A DNA stretch of 62,474 bases from Butyrivibrio sp. MB2005 (GTDB lineage Bacteria > Bacillota > Clostridia > Lachnospirales > Lachnospiraceae): positions 1 to 62,474 of the forward strand of contig NZ_AUJP01000023.1 of assembly GCF_000424285.1 (NCBI RefSeq). The letters run 5' to 3'. The translations under genes were made by a program, and so were the position numbers. Positions 16,873-25,154 of the stretch are shown one piece after another. The notes under the pieces were generated by a model that was not told where the DNA came from, made no database searches, and saw only the letters and a program-made list of their open reading frames with translations. The first letter of the stretch is position 1. Each line of letters starts with the position of its first letter.

Positions 16873-17586
16873 CTATCTTATCTTTACCTCCAGTTTTCTC
16901 TTTAAAACTAAAATCCACACGCCGGAGACCATTGCCGCAACCGGCAGAAAAAATGGCTGCTTCTCCGTAACCTGTGCGCCTGTCCAAAAGGATGGCATGA
17001 AGGCCAACAGGTAACCGTAGGTTTTTGGCATAACATATGGAACTACGGCTCCAAGCATAAGTAGTGATGAAATCTTAGTAAGGGCCATCCCCTCCAGTTT
17101 ATTGGAAGAAAGCGTCACTACCAGCATGGATATTATGATCGCCTGTAACGTTCCCCCAAGCGCCATTGAAAACATCTCAAATACAGACAGTTTTGATATG
17201 CAAAAAATCGGCAAAACCGCCATGGTTACCACAAATGAAGCTGCCGCAGGGATCACTATTCGGGAGACAAAATAACCGCTTCGCCCAAGCTCCGTCACGA
17301 AAAGATACCTGTCTATGTGATCGTCGTGCTCCTCCAGCATTACCATTGCCGCGATAAAGCAAAACATTACAGGTGTTATTGCAGCATAGAAAATGTCAAA
17401 AAGGCTGTAATAGGGCTGAAGAACCGCATTTGTGCCAATAGCGTTCGTAAGTAACTTTTCTATATAGGGAATCCCCAGGCGGATGACCACGCCAATCAAA
17501 AATGGCAAAATTCCCGCAGCAAGAAGCATCATGTCCTCTCGCACGAATCCTAACATGTGAAAAAAACTAATCTTTACAGCTCTCAT
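16873..17586 (-). CDS. ABC-2 type permease-like membrane protein
   Basis: A 237-residue membrane protein with about six helices. The segment EEHDDHIDRYLFVTELGRSGYFVSRI is the cytosolic coupling region typical of ABC-2 half-permeases. I choose the ATG at 17586, which overlaps the upstream stop (ATGA), rather than the GTG-like upstream start at 17613. It is the third gene of the TetR-regulated exporter and pairs with the next permease. Confidence 0.8.
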   Translation of the reverse strand: MRAVKISFFHMLGFVREDMMLLAAGILPFLIGVVIRLGIPYIEKLLTNAIGTNAVLQPYYSLFDIFYAAITPVMFCFIAAMVMLEEHDDHIDRYLFVTELGRSGYFVSRIVIPAAASFVVTMAVLPIFCISKLSVFEMFSMALGGTLQAIIISMLVVTLSSNKLEGMALTKISSLLMLGAVVPYVMPKTYGYLLAFMPSFWTGAQVTEKQPFFLPVAAMVSGVWILVLKRKLEVKIR

Positions 17587-18263
17587 ATCTTCACCCCACC
17601 CTGCTCCTGCCACATTTTCTCTACGCAGCGGCAGGCTGCATAAGCCAGAAATCCAATCAATATAAGTGTTAAAAGAATCCCTATTACAGAAATCCCGCTA
17701 CCAGCCACCATTTCCATGCAGGCACTTGCAGGATAAATCCTTCCCCAGACTCCGGACACCCCAAACAGGTGCAAAATAGCCGGAACAAAGCCAAATATCT
17801 CCACAGGAATAGTAAGCAGCAGAAACTGGTTAAGGCTGGAGGTTTTGGTTGCAACAATCACGCCAAACAGCGTAAAAACCGATCCTGCCAAAAAGGTGCC
17901 AAAAAGCGCCAGCCCAAGGGATTTTGTGCCTGAAACTATAGATAAAACCGCTGCTACCACCAGAGCAATGGCATTTAATGACAGCACCTTTGAACTGACA
18001 TATTCAAAGGCCTTAATGGGTGTTATGGCCATAAATGATGTCACGCGCTGGCTTTTTTCAAGAAGTACGATGGCTCCCATGAAAAACAGTCCCATAGCCG
18101 CAGGATCAGAAAAGATCAGCATTGCTGCGACCTTACTTTTTACTGAAGAAGGCAGAGCAAAAAGTACCGCCATATAAAAAATCGTAAGAAATCCATATAG
18201 CAGGTAAAAGCCGTACCTTGCCTGAAATCTCATATCCCAGGCGAGAAGATTTCTAAATCTCAT
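17583..18263 (-). CDS. ABC-2 type permease-like membrane protein
   Basis: A 226-residue six-helix protein similar in plan to the Mycobacterium fluoroquinolone-export permeases (Rv2686c/Rv2687c type). The helix pattern and the segment LEKSQRVTSFMAITPIKAFEYVSSK (a coupling helix) support an ABC-2 role. It overlaps the ATPase gene upstream and the permease downstream by four bases each, so all three are translated together. Confidence 0.8.
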   Translation of the reverse strand: MRFRNLLAWDMRFQARYGFYLLYGFLTIFYMAVLFALPSSVKSKVAAMLIFSDPAAMGLFFMGAIVLLEKSQRVTSFMAITPIKAFEYVSSKVLSLNAIALVVAAVLSIVSGTKSLGLALFGTFLAGSVFTLFGVIVATKTSSLNQFLLLTIPVEIFGFVPAILHLFGVSGVWGRIYPASACMEMVAGSGISVIGILLTLILIGFLAYAACRCVEKMWQEQGGVKI

Positions 18264-19105
18264 ACAAGAGTCCTCCCTGTTATTTCAATGAAAATGTCGT
18301 TTAATGTAGGCTCGCTGCTGTGTATGGACTGCAAGCGGTTTTCTGCTATAAGCTGTCTTAGCTTTTCATCTCCAGATACCGCATCTAACTCGCAAGTCGC
18401 CGTCTGCTCACTGCCATCAATCCATGAATATGTGATTTTCGCAGCTCCCTTGGACATTATCAGATTGTGAGGAGTATCCAGCGCATATATCTGACCACCC
18501 ACGATAAAGGCAACTCTGTCACAAAGCTCAGTGGCATCCTGCATGTTGTGAGTAGTAAGAAGTATAGTTTTGCCTCTCTTCTTCTCTTCCAGTACCATAT
18601 CCTTCATAAGTCTGCTGTTGGTGGGATCAAGGCCACTTGTGGGCTCATCCAGGAAAAGCAGCTCCGGATCATGTATCAGAGCCTTTATGAAGTTCAGTCG
18701 GCTTTTCATGCCCTTTGAATAATCTGAAACCCTCTTATCGGCGTCGTTCTCAAGTCCCACAGATGCAAGAAGGTCATCAATATTGCGGACTTTCCTCTTA
18801 TACAGGGATGAGAAAAATCCGAGATTTTCTCTGGCAGAGAGCTTTTCATACATGGTTGAATACTCAAAATCAACGCCTATTGACTGATAGAAATCAGAAT
18901 TATGCTTCTTACACTCAGCTCCTCCCACCGTGGCAGAGCCCTCATAACCGGGAAGCATACCCAGAAGGATTTTCTGCAGAGTACTTTTTCCGGCACCGGA
19001 AGGCCCAAGAAATCCGAAGATTTCCCCCTTTTCCACGTTGAAATTCATATTTTGAATAAAAGGTTTTCCTGTGTAACTAAAAGTAAGATCTTTTACCTGT
19101 ATCAT
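18260..19105 (-). CDS. ABC exporter ATP-binding protein (drug/antibiotic export type)
   Basis: A 281-residue ATPase: Walker A GPSGAGKST, signature DYSKGMKSRLNFIKAL, Walker B LLFLDEPTSGLDP and switch His in TTHNMQD. The C-terminal extension (about 65 residues) is the kind seen in ATPases of drug-export ABC-2 systems. I choose the ATG at 19105 because the ATG at 19111 touches the GAGGAG ribosome site. The gene lies just downstream of a 26-bp inverted repeat that also occurs upstream of the adjacent tetR-type gene. Confidence 0.9.
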   Translation of the reverse strand: MIQVKDLTFSYTGKPFIQNMNFNVEKGEIFGFLGPSGAGKSTLQKILLGMLPGYEGSATVGGAECKKHNSDFYQSIGVDFEYSTMYEKLSARENLGFFSSLYKRKVRNIDDLLASVGLENDADKRVSDYSKGMKSRLNFIKALIHDPELLFLDEPTSGLDPTNSRLMKDMVLEEKKRGKTILLTTHNMQDATELCDRVAFIVGGQIYALDTPHNLIMSKGAAKITYSWIDGSEQTATCELDAVSGDEKLRQLIAENRLQSIHSSEPTLNDIFIEITGRTLV

Positions 19106-19125
19106 GGTCATCTCCTCATATCTTT

Positions 19126-19151
19126 TTGACTACTTTCGAATAAATAGTCAA
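19126..19151. promoter_or_regulatory. Predicted TetR-family operator, exporter promoter
   Basis: TTGACTA-N12-TAGTCAA, a perfect 7-base inverted repeat in a 26-base site, 21 bases upstream of the ABC start codon. The same spacing and left arm occur in front of the regulator gene at 19856, which makes it the likely binding site of that regulator. Confidence 0.75.
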
Positions 19152-19246
19152 TAAATATTTTTATTTAAAGCCCGACGAGTCGCCGGACCTTATTGTTTTA
19201 TGGTTAGCCAATTCTGATAGCCTGACCCTATCCTCTTCTTGAGCTA

Positions 19247-19837
19247 TCACATTATCTGCTTCACTACTCCGTAAATCAGCATCCTCAAGGCTTCATCATA
19301 ACTTTCTTCTCCAATATCCGCCTTATGCAAAGTAGCGAAATATATTGCATGAAAAGCTGCACTTATGGCCTTAACGTCCACCTTCTTTTTCATAGGGAAC
19401 ATGGCAAGCATCTTCTCGATAGTGCCTGTATCCTCCTGAAGATGTGCTTCAACCACTTCTCTTGGAAGCTTTCGCACAAGAAGCTCCACCTCGTCAGTGT
19501 TAAGAAGCCTTAAAATGGGCATCTCCTCTGTCTTTTTAAAAAAATCAAAGATCAGATCAGTAAAAGTATCAGCCGACATATCCTTTACAGAAATCTTCGA
19601 AAGCGCCTGTGCCAAACCATTATTTATGGCATCGTGCTGCTCCTGAATCACCTCGAACAGGAGGATCTCTTTTGATTTATAAAAAAGATAAAAGGTACCC
19701 TTGGGAATGTTAACCCTTTTTACAAGCTCATCAACCGTAGTGCGTCGAACTCCGTACTGGGCGAGGCACTTTGCTGCTTCTTCCTTCAGGCGCCTTATGA
19801 TATATTCTCTTTCCTCATCCGAATAACACTTAGGCAA
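19247..19837 (-). CDS. TetR-family transcriptional regulator
   Basis: A 196-residue repressor. The helix-turn-helix is complete: AAKCLAQYGVRRTTVDELVKRVNIPKGTFYLFYKSKE. The C-terminal ligand domain is helical and variable. I place the start at TTG 19837 (LPKCYSDEER) because the only upstream in-frame ATG (19957) would put the predicted operator inside the coding region; the ribosome site for TTG is weak and distant, so this start is uncertain. It is on the same strand as the exporter genes and directly upstream of them. The two matching operators imply that it represses the exporter and itself. Confidence 0.85.
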   Translation of the reverse strand: MPKCYSDEEREYIIRRLKEEAAKCLAQYGVRRTTVDELVKRVNIPKGTFYLFYKSKEILLFEVIQEQHDAINNGLAQALSKISVKDMSADTFTDLIFDFFKKTEEMPILRLLNTDEVELLVRKLPREVVEAHLQEDTGTIEKMLAMFPMKKKVDVKAISAAFHAIYFATLHKADIGEESYDEALRMLIYGVVKQIM

Positions 19838-19855
19838 TTTCTTTTCACATCCTTT

Positions 19856-19881
19856 TTGACTAATTCTGTTTATATGGTCAA
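19856..19881. promoter_or_regulatory. Predicted TetR-family operator, autoregulatory
   Basis: TTGACTA-N12-TGGTCAA, 26 bases, one mismatch in the right arm relative to the site at 19126. It lies 19 bases upstream of the proposed TTG start of the regulator. Confidence 0.7.
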
Positions 19882-20066
19882 TATAACTCCGGTTAGATTT
19901 CTTGTCAATGTTTTTTGTGACATTTAAATATTCCAATAGCAGGCATCTCTGGTCCACTTCAGACTTAGATATAAATTGACATCCTAACCATTCTGTTATA
20001 TTATCTCAATAATATTTAACTATATTTATTTTAGGTATTTTTAAATGAATAGATAGGGAGATTCAG

Positions 20067-20375
20067 ATGGATATCAATGGAAAAGAACTGGCACACGGGA
20101 TAATTCAAAGTCCCGTAGGAATGCCTGCAAGAGCTATTTATACTCCTCTTCTGGAAAATCTGGAGAAGGGCAAAACCTTTTTTGCAAAGAAGTGCAACAG
20201 CTGCCTTACAGCCTGTCCTAAAGGTGAAAACATACCTTACTGTATCAGCAGAGCTCTGATTGCCGCTGTTGAAGGAAATCGAGAAGAAGGTCTTTTCTTC
20301 TGCGGAGAAAATGCATCAAGAGTTAACGAAATTGTGACAGTAAAAGAACTTGTAAACGAACTAATTTACCAGTAA
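20067..20375 (+). CDS. Stand-alone C-terminal domain of nitronate monooxygenase / FabK-like flavoprotein
   Basis: A 102-residue protein that matches only the last third of clostridial nitronate-monooxygenase-like (2-nitropropane dioxygenase family) proteins: SPVGMPARAIYTPLL, a cysteine-rich KKCNSCLTACPKGENIPYC, then FFCGENASRVNEIVTVKELVNEL. The flavin-binding barrel that should precede it is absent; upstream sequence (to 19958) shows no remnant. It has a modest ribosome site (AGGGAGA) and promoter-like AT-rich upstream DNA. It is either a truncated relic or a domain working in trans. The four cysteines could bind a metal or iron-sulfur centre. Confidence 0.7.
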   Translation: MDINGKELAHGIIQSPVGMPARAIYTPLLENLEKGKTFFAKKCNSCLTACPKGENIPYCISRALIAAVEGNREEGLFFCGENASRVNEIVTVKELVNELIYQ

Positions 20376-20416
20376 CCGGGCAATTCACTAATGTGGGCCT
20401 ATAAACTCTTCTAAAT

Positions 20417-20447
20417 AAACAAAGCCGGGCATTAAACCCGGCTTTAA
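20417..20447. terminator. Intrinsic terminator between convergent genes
   Basis: Nine-base perfect stem AAAGCCGGG / CCCGGCTTT with a 7-base loop (20421-20445). On the minus strand it is followed by a T-rich tract (GTTTATTT), so it mainly serves the gene ending at 20449; it can also stop the convergent gene ending at 20375. Confidence 0.85.
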
Positions 20448-20448
20448 A

Positions 20449-21156
20449 TCAAATAACTGTAAGTAATTTCTTATCGATGCATACTGACGCAGCAAATACT
20501 TTTTCAGCAGAATCCTCAAAAAGCACTCTGATCTTGCCCTCAAGAATGGCTTTAACTGTGCCTTTTCCATACTTTTTATGTGATACGGCGCATCCTTCAG
20601 GGATTACATTCTTGATCTCGTCATCGGTAAGCTCCGGAAGAGCAGGCTTCTGAATGGGAACAACCTTCTGTACAAGAGGCCTTGAAACTGTCATGGTCTT
20701 AACCTGTTTAGGCTCCTTGCTTTCAAGGTAGTTCTCGCAGAGACAATCAAGAACAAACTCAAGATTCTCATTGGTAAAGAAATAGATTACGTGAGACAGC
20801 TTCTTCTCATCAGGATTCTGAAGCAGTCCTTTATTACCATTTCTGATAAACAATATTGCCTTACTTGAAACCTCTTCATACTGAGCTACAAGCATCTCAA
20901 GCGCTTCTTTTTTGCTCTCCTTGAGCACTATGCCAAGATTAGCGGCATCTGCCTTTCTCATAAGAAGGTTATAGTCCTTCTCTGTAGCATAGAGAACGTA
21001 ACGGCTCTGCATTACAGTCTTTACATGAAGTGATGAACCATTTTTGGCAAACTGCCAGATGAACTTATCTTTAGCTCCCTCCCTCTCATACTGATCAAGC
21101 TTTCTCTCTTTGATCAGGTCACAAACTTCTTCATAAATATACAGTGTATTGTTCAT
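20449..21156 (-). CDS. Hypothetical protein with a C-terminal PcrA/CarD-like Tudor fold segment
   Basis: A 235-residue cytosolic protein. The first 150 residues are helical and unassigned. The last 50 residues, with EGCAVSHKKYGKGTVKAI followed by KIRVLFEDS-EKVFA, resemble the small C-terminal domain found at the end of UvrD/PcrA helicases, which contacts RNA polymerase or nucleic acid. A role in transcription or DNA metabolism is possible but not shown. It is a single-gene unit with its own terminator. Confidence 0.6.
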   Translation of the reverse strand: MNNTLYIYEEVCDLIKERKLDQYEREGAKDKFIWQFAKNGSSLHVKTVMQSRYVLYATEKDYNLLMRKADAANLGIVLKESKKEALEMLVAQYEEVSSKAILFIRNGNKGLLQNPDEKKLSHVIYFFTNENLEFVLDCLCENYLESKEPKQVKTMTVSRPLVQKVVPIQKPALPELTDDEIKNVIPEGCAVSHKKYGKGTVKAILEGKIRVLFEDSAEKVFAASVCIDKKLLTVI

Positions 21157-21279
21157 GGTTTTTCCTCGCTAAAAATATAAGTCAGAAAACCCATTATACA
21201 CTTTTGGTGTTTTTATTCCATTACCAATTTTTTCCAAAAAAATCTGCAATATTTTCCTTCGAATCAGCAATACGTCAAT

Positions 21280-22326
21280 TTACAGGGCATACTCGATCAA
21301 AAGACGAAGCACATTCTCTGCGCCATCTCTGTGGCTTCTCTCATAGCCATGGGAAGCATAAACGCCTGCTCCGATAAGTCCGTGCTTTAAGTCGTTGCCG
21401 GCTTCAAGAGTGGCTTCAACATCACTTCCGTAGTGAGGGTAAATATCGACAGCATAATCTGCGCCGCTCTTTTTAGCTGCTTCAACCAGACCCTTTACGA
21501 TCTCATAGTTGTAGGGGCCACCGCTGTCCTTAGCGCAGATGGAAACCTGCTTCTCTGTGCAGGTAAGGCCATCGCCAACACATCCCATATCTACAGAAAT
21601 AGCTTCTGTGCAGCCCTCGGGAACGCTTGCGCATCCGCCGTGTCCAACCTCTTCAAATACCGTGATATGAGCATAAAGCGCTCTCTTGGGAGTGATCTTT
21701 TTCTCGCTGATATACTTTGCAAGTCCCAGTAAAATTCCTACGCTGAGCTTATCATCAAGGAATCTTGACTTGATATATCCGGTCTTTGTAACCCTCACAT
21801 TGGGCTCAAAGCAAACAAAATCACCCACTGAAATACCAAGCTTCTCAGTATCTTCCTTGCTCTTAACGTCCTCATCAAGAACAACCTCGCAGCTATCCCA
21901 TTCTCTCTTGGTATCGTTGTATTCACCATTTACATGGATGGACGCATTATTGAGCTGGAAGGTACCCTCATAAATTCCGTCAAATTTGGTCACAACGCGA
22001 ACATTCTCTGTCTCTGCGTTGTTGGGATTCATACCGCCAAGGTTTGTTAGCTGCAGTCTTCCGTTATCCTTGATAGTTGCAACCATTCCGCCAAGAGTGT
22101 CTGCGTGAGCCTCAAGTAAAAGACCGTTTTTCTTATCCTTACCTGTCAGGTCCACAACGACGCCTCCCTTATTGGTCTTTGTAGCTTTAAAACCGAGCTT
22201 TTCAAACTCTTCCTTCACCCAGTTTGCAGCTTCCTCTGTATATCCTGTGGGAGAATCAATATTAAGAAGTTTCGTGGTCTCTTCCACTATAAAATCTGTG
22301 TATTTGTTTAATTGTACTTTTTTCAT
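21280..22326 (-). CDS. M42-family aminopeptidase
   Basis: A 348-residue metallo-aminopeptidase of the glutamyl-aminopeptidase/FrvX/YsdC group. Both metal sites are visible: LLEAHADTLGG, DDKLSVG, FEEVGHGGCAS, DMGCVGD and ASHGYERSH. These enzymes form large tetrahedral dodecamers and remove N-terminal residues from short peptides in the cytosol. The start ATG follows AGGAGATGCGAAC. It is likely a peptide-salvage housekeeping enzyme. Confidence 0.92.
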   Translation of the reverse strand: MKKVQLNKYTDFIVEETTKLLNIDSPTGYTEEAANWVKEEFEKLGFKATKTNKGGVVVDLTGKDKKNGLLLEAHADTLGGMVATIKDNGRLQLTNLGGMNPNNAETENVRVVTKFDGIYEGTFQLNNASIHVNGEYNDTKREWDSCEVVLDEDVKSKEDTEKLGISVGDFVCFEPNVRVTKTGYIKSRFLDDKLSVGILLGLAKYISEKKITPKRALYAHITVFEEVGHGGCASVPEGCTEAISVDMGCVGDGLTCTEKQVSICAKDSGGPYNYEIVKGLVEAAKKSGADYAVDIYPHYGSDVEATLEAGNDLKHGLIGAGVYASHGYERSHRDGAENVLRLLIEYAL

Positions 22327-22420
22327 GTTCGCATCTCCTGTCTTAAAATTAGTCTACTTCAATCAGTATATACCTTTATTGCGGAAAATGCGCCAAAAAT
22401 CACACACCTGTCACCTGAAA

Positions 22421-22478
22421 TTAAGGATTTTCTTAAGATTCTTAAGTTTCCGCATTTTTCCTTAATGTTTTCTTAATT
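22421..22478. promoter_or_regulatory. Cluster of CTTAA(G/T) direct repeats in a divergent intergenic region
   Basis: CTTAAG or CTTAAT occurs at 22432, 22441, 22461 and 22472, in T-rich DNA between the divergent M42 and Rpn-like genes. Such spaced direct repeats can be response-regulator boxes, but no regulator is encoded next to them and AT-rich DNA gives such words by chance. Confidence 0.25.
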
Positions 22479-22617
22479 CGCTTTTCTTTTCAATCCTACT
22501 CTGATATATTCGCTGGTGCAGTCAATTTCTCAGACCTGCATTTCATTTGGCAGACTGCCAATTTCCCCAGACTTTACCGGTATTGTTAAGTTATAAAATT
22601 AGTTTGAAAGGAAAAGA

Positions 22618-23535
22618 ATGGAAAATAAGAATTATAAATTCATGTCTGCCAAAGGCAGACTTCAATACAACATGACTAATGACTATATGTTTCGTATAGT
22701 TCTGCAGAAAGACCGCGAAACTTTGATCGGACTTATATGCTCTGTTTTGCATTTGTCCAGAGATGAAGTTGATGATGTGATTATTGAAAATCCCATCACC
22801 CCGGGCGAAGCTATTGATGATAAGGAATATCAGCTTGATATCTACGTATCTCTCAATAACAACACCTATATAAACCTTGAGATGCAGGTACTAAACTATA
22901 ACAACTGGCCTCTGCGCTCTCTTGCATATCTAAGCCGAAAATTCGACAACCTCCACAGAGGCGAGGATTACTCTGTAATTAAACCCGTTTATCAGATTGG
23001 CTTTTTGGACTTTACTTTGTTCGAAGACCATCCTGAATTTTTCGCAAGATATCAGATGCGAAACGCTCGTGACGGCTATCTTTATACTGACAAGTTCAAT
23101 CTTCTGGTGGTAGAATTAAATCACACAGATATGGCATCAGACGAAGATAAACAGTACGGTATTGATGTCTGGGCAAGACTTTTCAAAGCCAATAGCTGGG
23201 AGGAAATCAAGATGATCACAAAGAATAATCCTTCACTTAGTTCTACAGCTGAATCAATTTATTTATACAACTCCGATGAGCAGGTTCGTGAGCTGTGCAG
23301 AAGGCGTGAGGACGCCATAGCACACGAAGCTTTCCAGAAGAAAAAGATTGAAGAACTGACTTCCGAGAATGCGTCCCTTACATCTGAAGTCGAGTCTCTT
23401 TCCTCTAAGAACATATCTCTTGTCTCTGAGAACGAATCCCTTGTCTCTGAGAACGAATTACTACACTCTGCTATTTCTGATAGAGATGCAAAATTGCAAA
23501 AGTATATAGAATTATATGGTGATTTGGATCAATAA
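22618..23535 (+). CDS. Rpn-type / PD-(D/E)XK nuclease family transposase-like protein with coiled-coil tail
   Basis: A 305-residue protein of the PDDEXK_2 (PF12784) group, often annotated as Rpn-like nuclease or transposase. The N-terminus has the hallmark TNDYMFRIVLQ, the acidic site is in YQLDIYVSLNNNTYINLEMQV (Asp then Glu-x-Gln), followed by the conserved aromatic NWPLRSLAYLSRKF and the conserved GIDVWARLF segment. Residues about 245-285 form a Ser/Glu/Leu heptad coiled coil encoded by a 21-bp DNA tandem repeat. The start ATG follows GAAAGGAAA. These proteins promote recombination or act in phage defence in Escherichia; the role here is unknown. Confidence 0.85.
   Translation: MENKNYKFMSAKGRLQYNMTNDYMFRIVLQKDRETLIGLICSVLHLSRDEVDDVIIENPITPGEAIDDKEYQLDIYVSLNNNTYINLEMQVLNYNNWPLRSLAYLSRKFDNLHRGEDYSVIKPVYQIGFLDFTLFEDHPEFFARYQMRNARDGYLYTDKFNLLVVELNHTDMASDEDKQYGIDVWARLFKANSWEEIKMITKNNPSLSSTAESIYLYNSDEQVRELCRRREDAIAHEAFQKKKIEELTSENASLTSEVESLSSKNISLVSENESLVSENELLHSAISDRDAKLQKYIELYGDLDQ
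23356..23460. repeat. 21-bp tandem repeat encoding coiled-coil heptads
   Basis: Five units of 21 bases in the Rpn-like gene (23356, 23377, 23398, 23419, 23440). The last two are almost identical (CTTGTCTCTGAGAACGAATCC versus ...TTA). Each unit encodes exactly seven residues of the type L-x-S-E-N-x-S, so unit gain or loss would lengthen or shorten the coiled coil in frame. Confidence 0.8.
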
Positions 23536-23558
23536 ATACAGTGCATTTATACCTCATT

Positions 23559-23592
23559 AAGAAAGCTAGCCTATAAACAGGCTAGCTTTCTT
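23559..23592. terminator. Bidirectional intrinsic terminator
   Basis: Fourteen-base perfect stem AAGAAAGCTAGCCT / AGGCTAGCTTTCTT with a 6-base loop, between the convergent Rpn-like and phosphoesterase genes; A- and T-tracts flank it on both sides. Confidence 0.9.
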
Positions 23593-23644
23593 TAATTTCA
23601 GAACATATTCGCAATTTTCGTGTTGATCCGCAGAGTTCTTCGAT

Positions 23645-25135
23645 TCACACCCCTGTCACTGTTCCGTCTGCGAGGTGAACGATGAGGCGGCCTGTTCCGT
23701 AGGCGTCCTGATGTTGACCTCTCTGCAATACTTCCTCGATGACACCTGCGCAGGAGGTGCAGACCTGCCTTGATTTCTTATTCTTATCAAGATCCTCTAA
23801 CTCTAAATCGAAGGAATCCTTCACATTGGTATAGTGGAATTGCTGCAAGCCTACAGAATAAACCTTATTCTCATCAATGGGAGCTCCCTGGAAATTGAAC
23901 TTTAAAAATGAATGACTTTTCTGGTCATACTCAACCTCAAATCCTTCAGAGAGCTGATAAAACTCAGTGTGAGCGCCTTCTAAGGCCTCATCTCTAAGCA
24001 TTCTTAAAAGTCCGTGCTTAATCTGCGCTCCCGTCCAATATGTTGCAAAGACACTATCGTCATAAGGGAAATTCTCATCCAAATCCTTCTTGGTCACAAC
24101 AGGCCCCAATTTCTCTGTTCGAATGGAACCTGACCCCAGGAAAAACATATCAAGTCCTAAGGTTTCGCACAGTGCATCTGCGTAAAGGTCCCCCAGCTCT
24201 GTCTCTCTGATTCTTGACGGATGTGTCAACTGGCGAACAAATTTTGTGATGATCCTGCCATATTTTTCGTCAGTGCTGTGTTTATAGTTATTTATTATCT
24301 CCTCTATGCCCGGATCCTTGGGGCAGGTAGACTCGTTTATGGGAATCGCTTTCCAGCTGTAGCTGTTTATACAATTGTTATCCGTATCAATCAGGATATC
24401 AAATCGACCAATCTGGTCAGTACCGGTACCCGCTTGTACAATCGGGATTCCATTTACTACCGCAGGCTCCTCTATAAAGGTATGTGAGTGACCTCCGATG
24501 ATCACATCAACACCCCAGGCAGGGTCAAGCATCTCAGCAAGCTTCTGATCCTCCTCAAAGCCAATATGGGTAAGAAGTACCGTAAAATCAATATCCATGG
24601 CATTGTAGGTATCACAGATTCGGCCTATCTCCTCTGCAGCTTCATTCAGTGTTACAAAGGTTCCGATAAGCTTATCAGCCTTAACCTGCATAAGCGCAAC
24701 CTCGGTTATGATACCGATGAAAAGTATCTTCATTCCGCCTATCTCAATGACTTTGCAGGGCTCGAAGAGTCTCGCGTTATTGGTTTTTATATGAAGATTG
24801 GCATTTATTATCGGGAACTCCGCACATTTTTCCAGGAAAAGAAGGTGTGCTACTCCGTAATCTACTTCATGATTTCCAACAGTTACGATATCCGGTGAAA
24901 GCATATTCATGATCTGAATTGTCGATATTCCGTGAAATTCTGAATCTATTACCGACCCACGGAACATATCACCGGCAATAGCATATAAAACATTTTCCTC
25001 TTCATGGCGCACTTTGCTGACATAACCTGATAAAAGGGATACTCCTCCCACCAGATCCTTATCAATTTCCTCAGCCAGAAAATCGCCATGCATATCATTA
25101 GAATGTAATAGTGTCAGTTTCTTTAAATGTTTCAT
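23645..25135 (-). CDS. 5'-nucleotidase/UshA-type metallophosphoesterase (copy 2)
   Basis: A 496-residue enzyme with a calcineurin-like N-terminal domain and the UshA-type C-terminal substrate domain. Metal and active-site motifs: LHSNDMHGDF, AGDMFRGSVID, VTVGNHEVDYG, LLTHIG, GGHSHT and AGTGTDQIGRFDI. Unlike classical UshA, no signal peptide is present, so a cytosolic location is expected. I start at ATG 25135 (GGGGGACA upstream). It is a tandem duplicate of the gene at 25155, most identical in the metal-binding part and divergent near the C-terminus. Likely role: hydrolysis of nucleotides, sugar nucleotides or related phosphoesters. Confidence 0.9.
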   Translation of the reverse strand: MKHLKKLTLLHSNDMHGDFLAEEIDKDLVGGVSLLSGYVSKVRHEEENVLYAIAGDMFRGSVIDSEFHGISTIQIMNMLSPDIVTVGNHEVDYGVAHLLFLEKCAEFPIINANLHIKTNNARLFEPCKVIEIGGMKILFIGIITEVALMQVKADKLIGTFVTLNEAAEEIGRICDTYNAMDIDFTVLLTHIGFEEDQKLAEMLDPAWGVDVIIGGHSHTFIEEPAVVNGIPIVQAGTGTDQIGRFDILIDTDNNCINSYSWKAIPINESTCPKDPGIEEIINNYKHSTDEKYGRIITKFVRQLTHPSRIRETELGDLYADALCETLGLDMFFLGSGSIRTEKLGPVVTKKDLDENFPYDDSVFATYWTGAQIKHGLLRMLRDEALEGAHTEFYQLSEGFEVEYDQKSHSFLKFNFQGAPIDENKVYSVGLQQFHYTNVKDSFDLELEDLDKNKKSRQVCTSCAGVIEEVLQRGQHQDAYGTGRLIVHLADGTVTGV

Positions 25136-25154
25136 TATTACTGTCCCCCTATCA

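Noticed and set aside
19164..19185. CCGGCGA/TCGTCGG hairpin between tetR and the ABC genes
   Set aside because: Short stem with a G-U pair and poor T-tract; could be a weak terminator, but evidence is insufficient.
22618..23535. Rpn-like gene as a true IS transposase
   Set aside because: No terminal inverted repeats or target duplications are seen around it, and the gene has a normal terminator and start; treated as a chromosomal nuclease-family gene.
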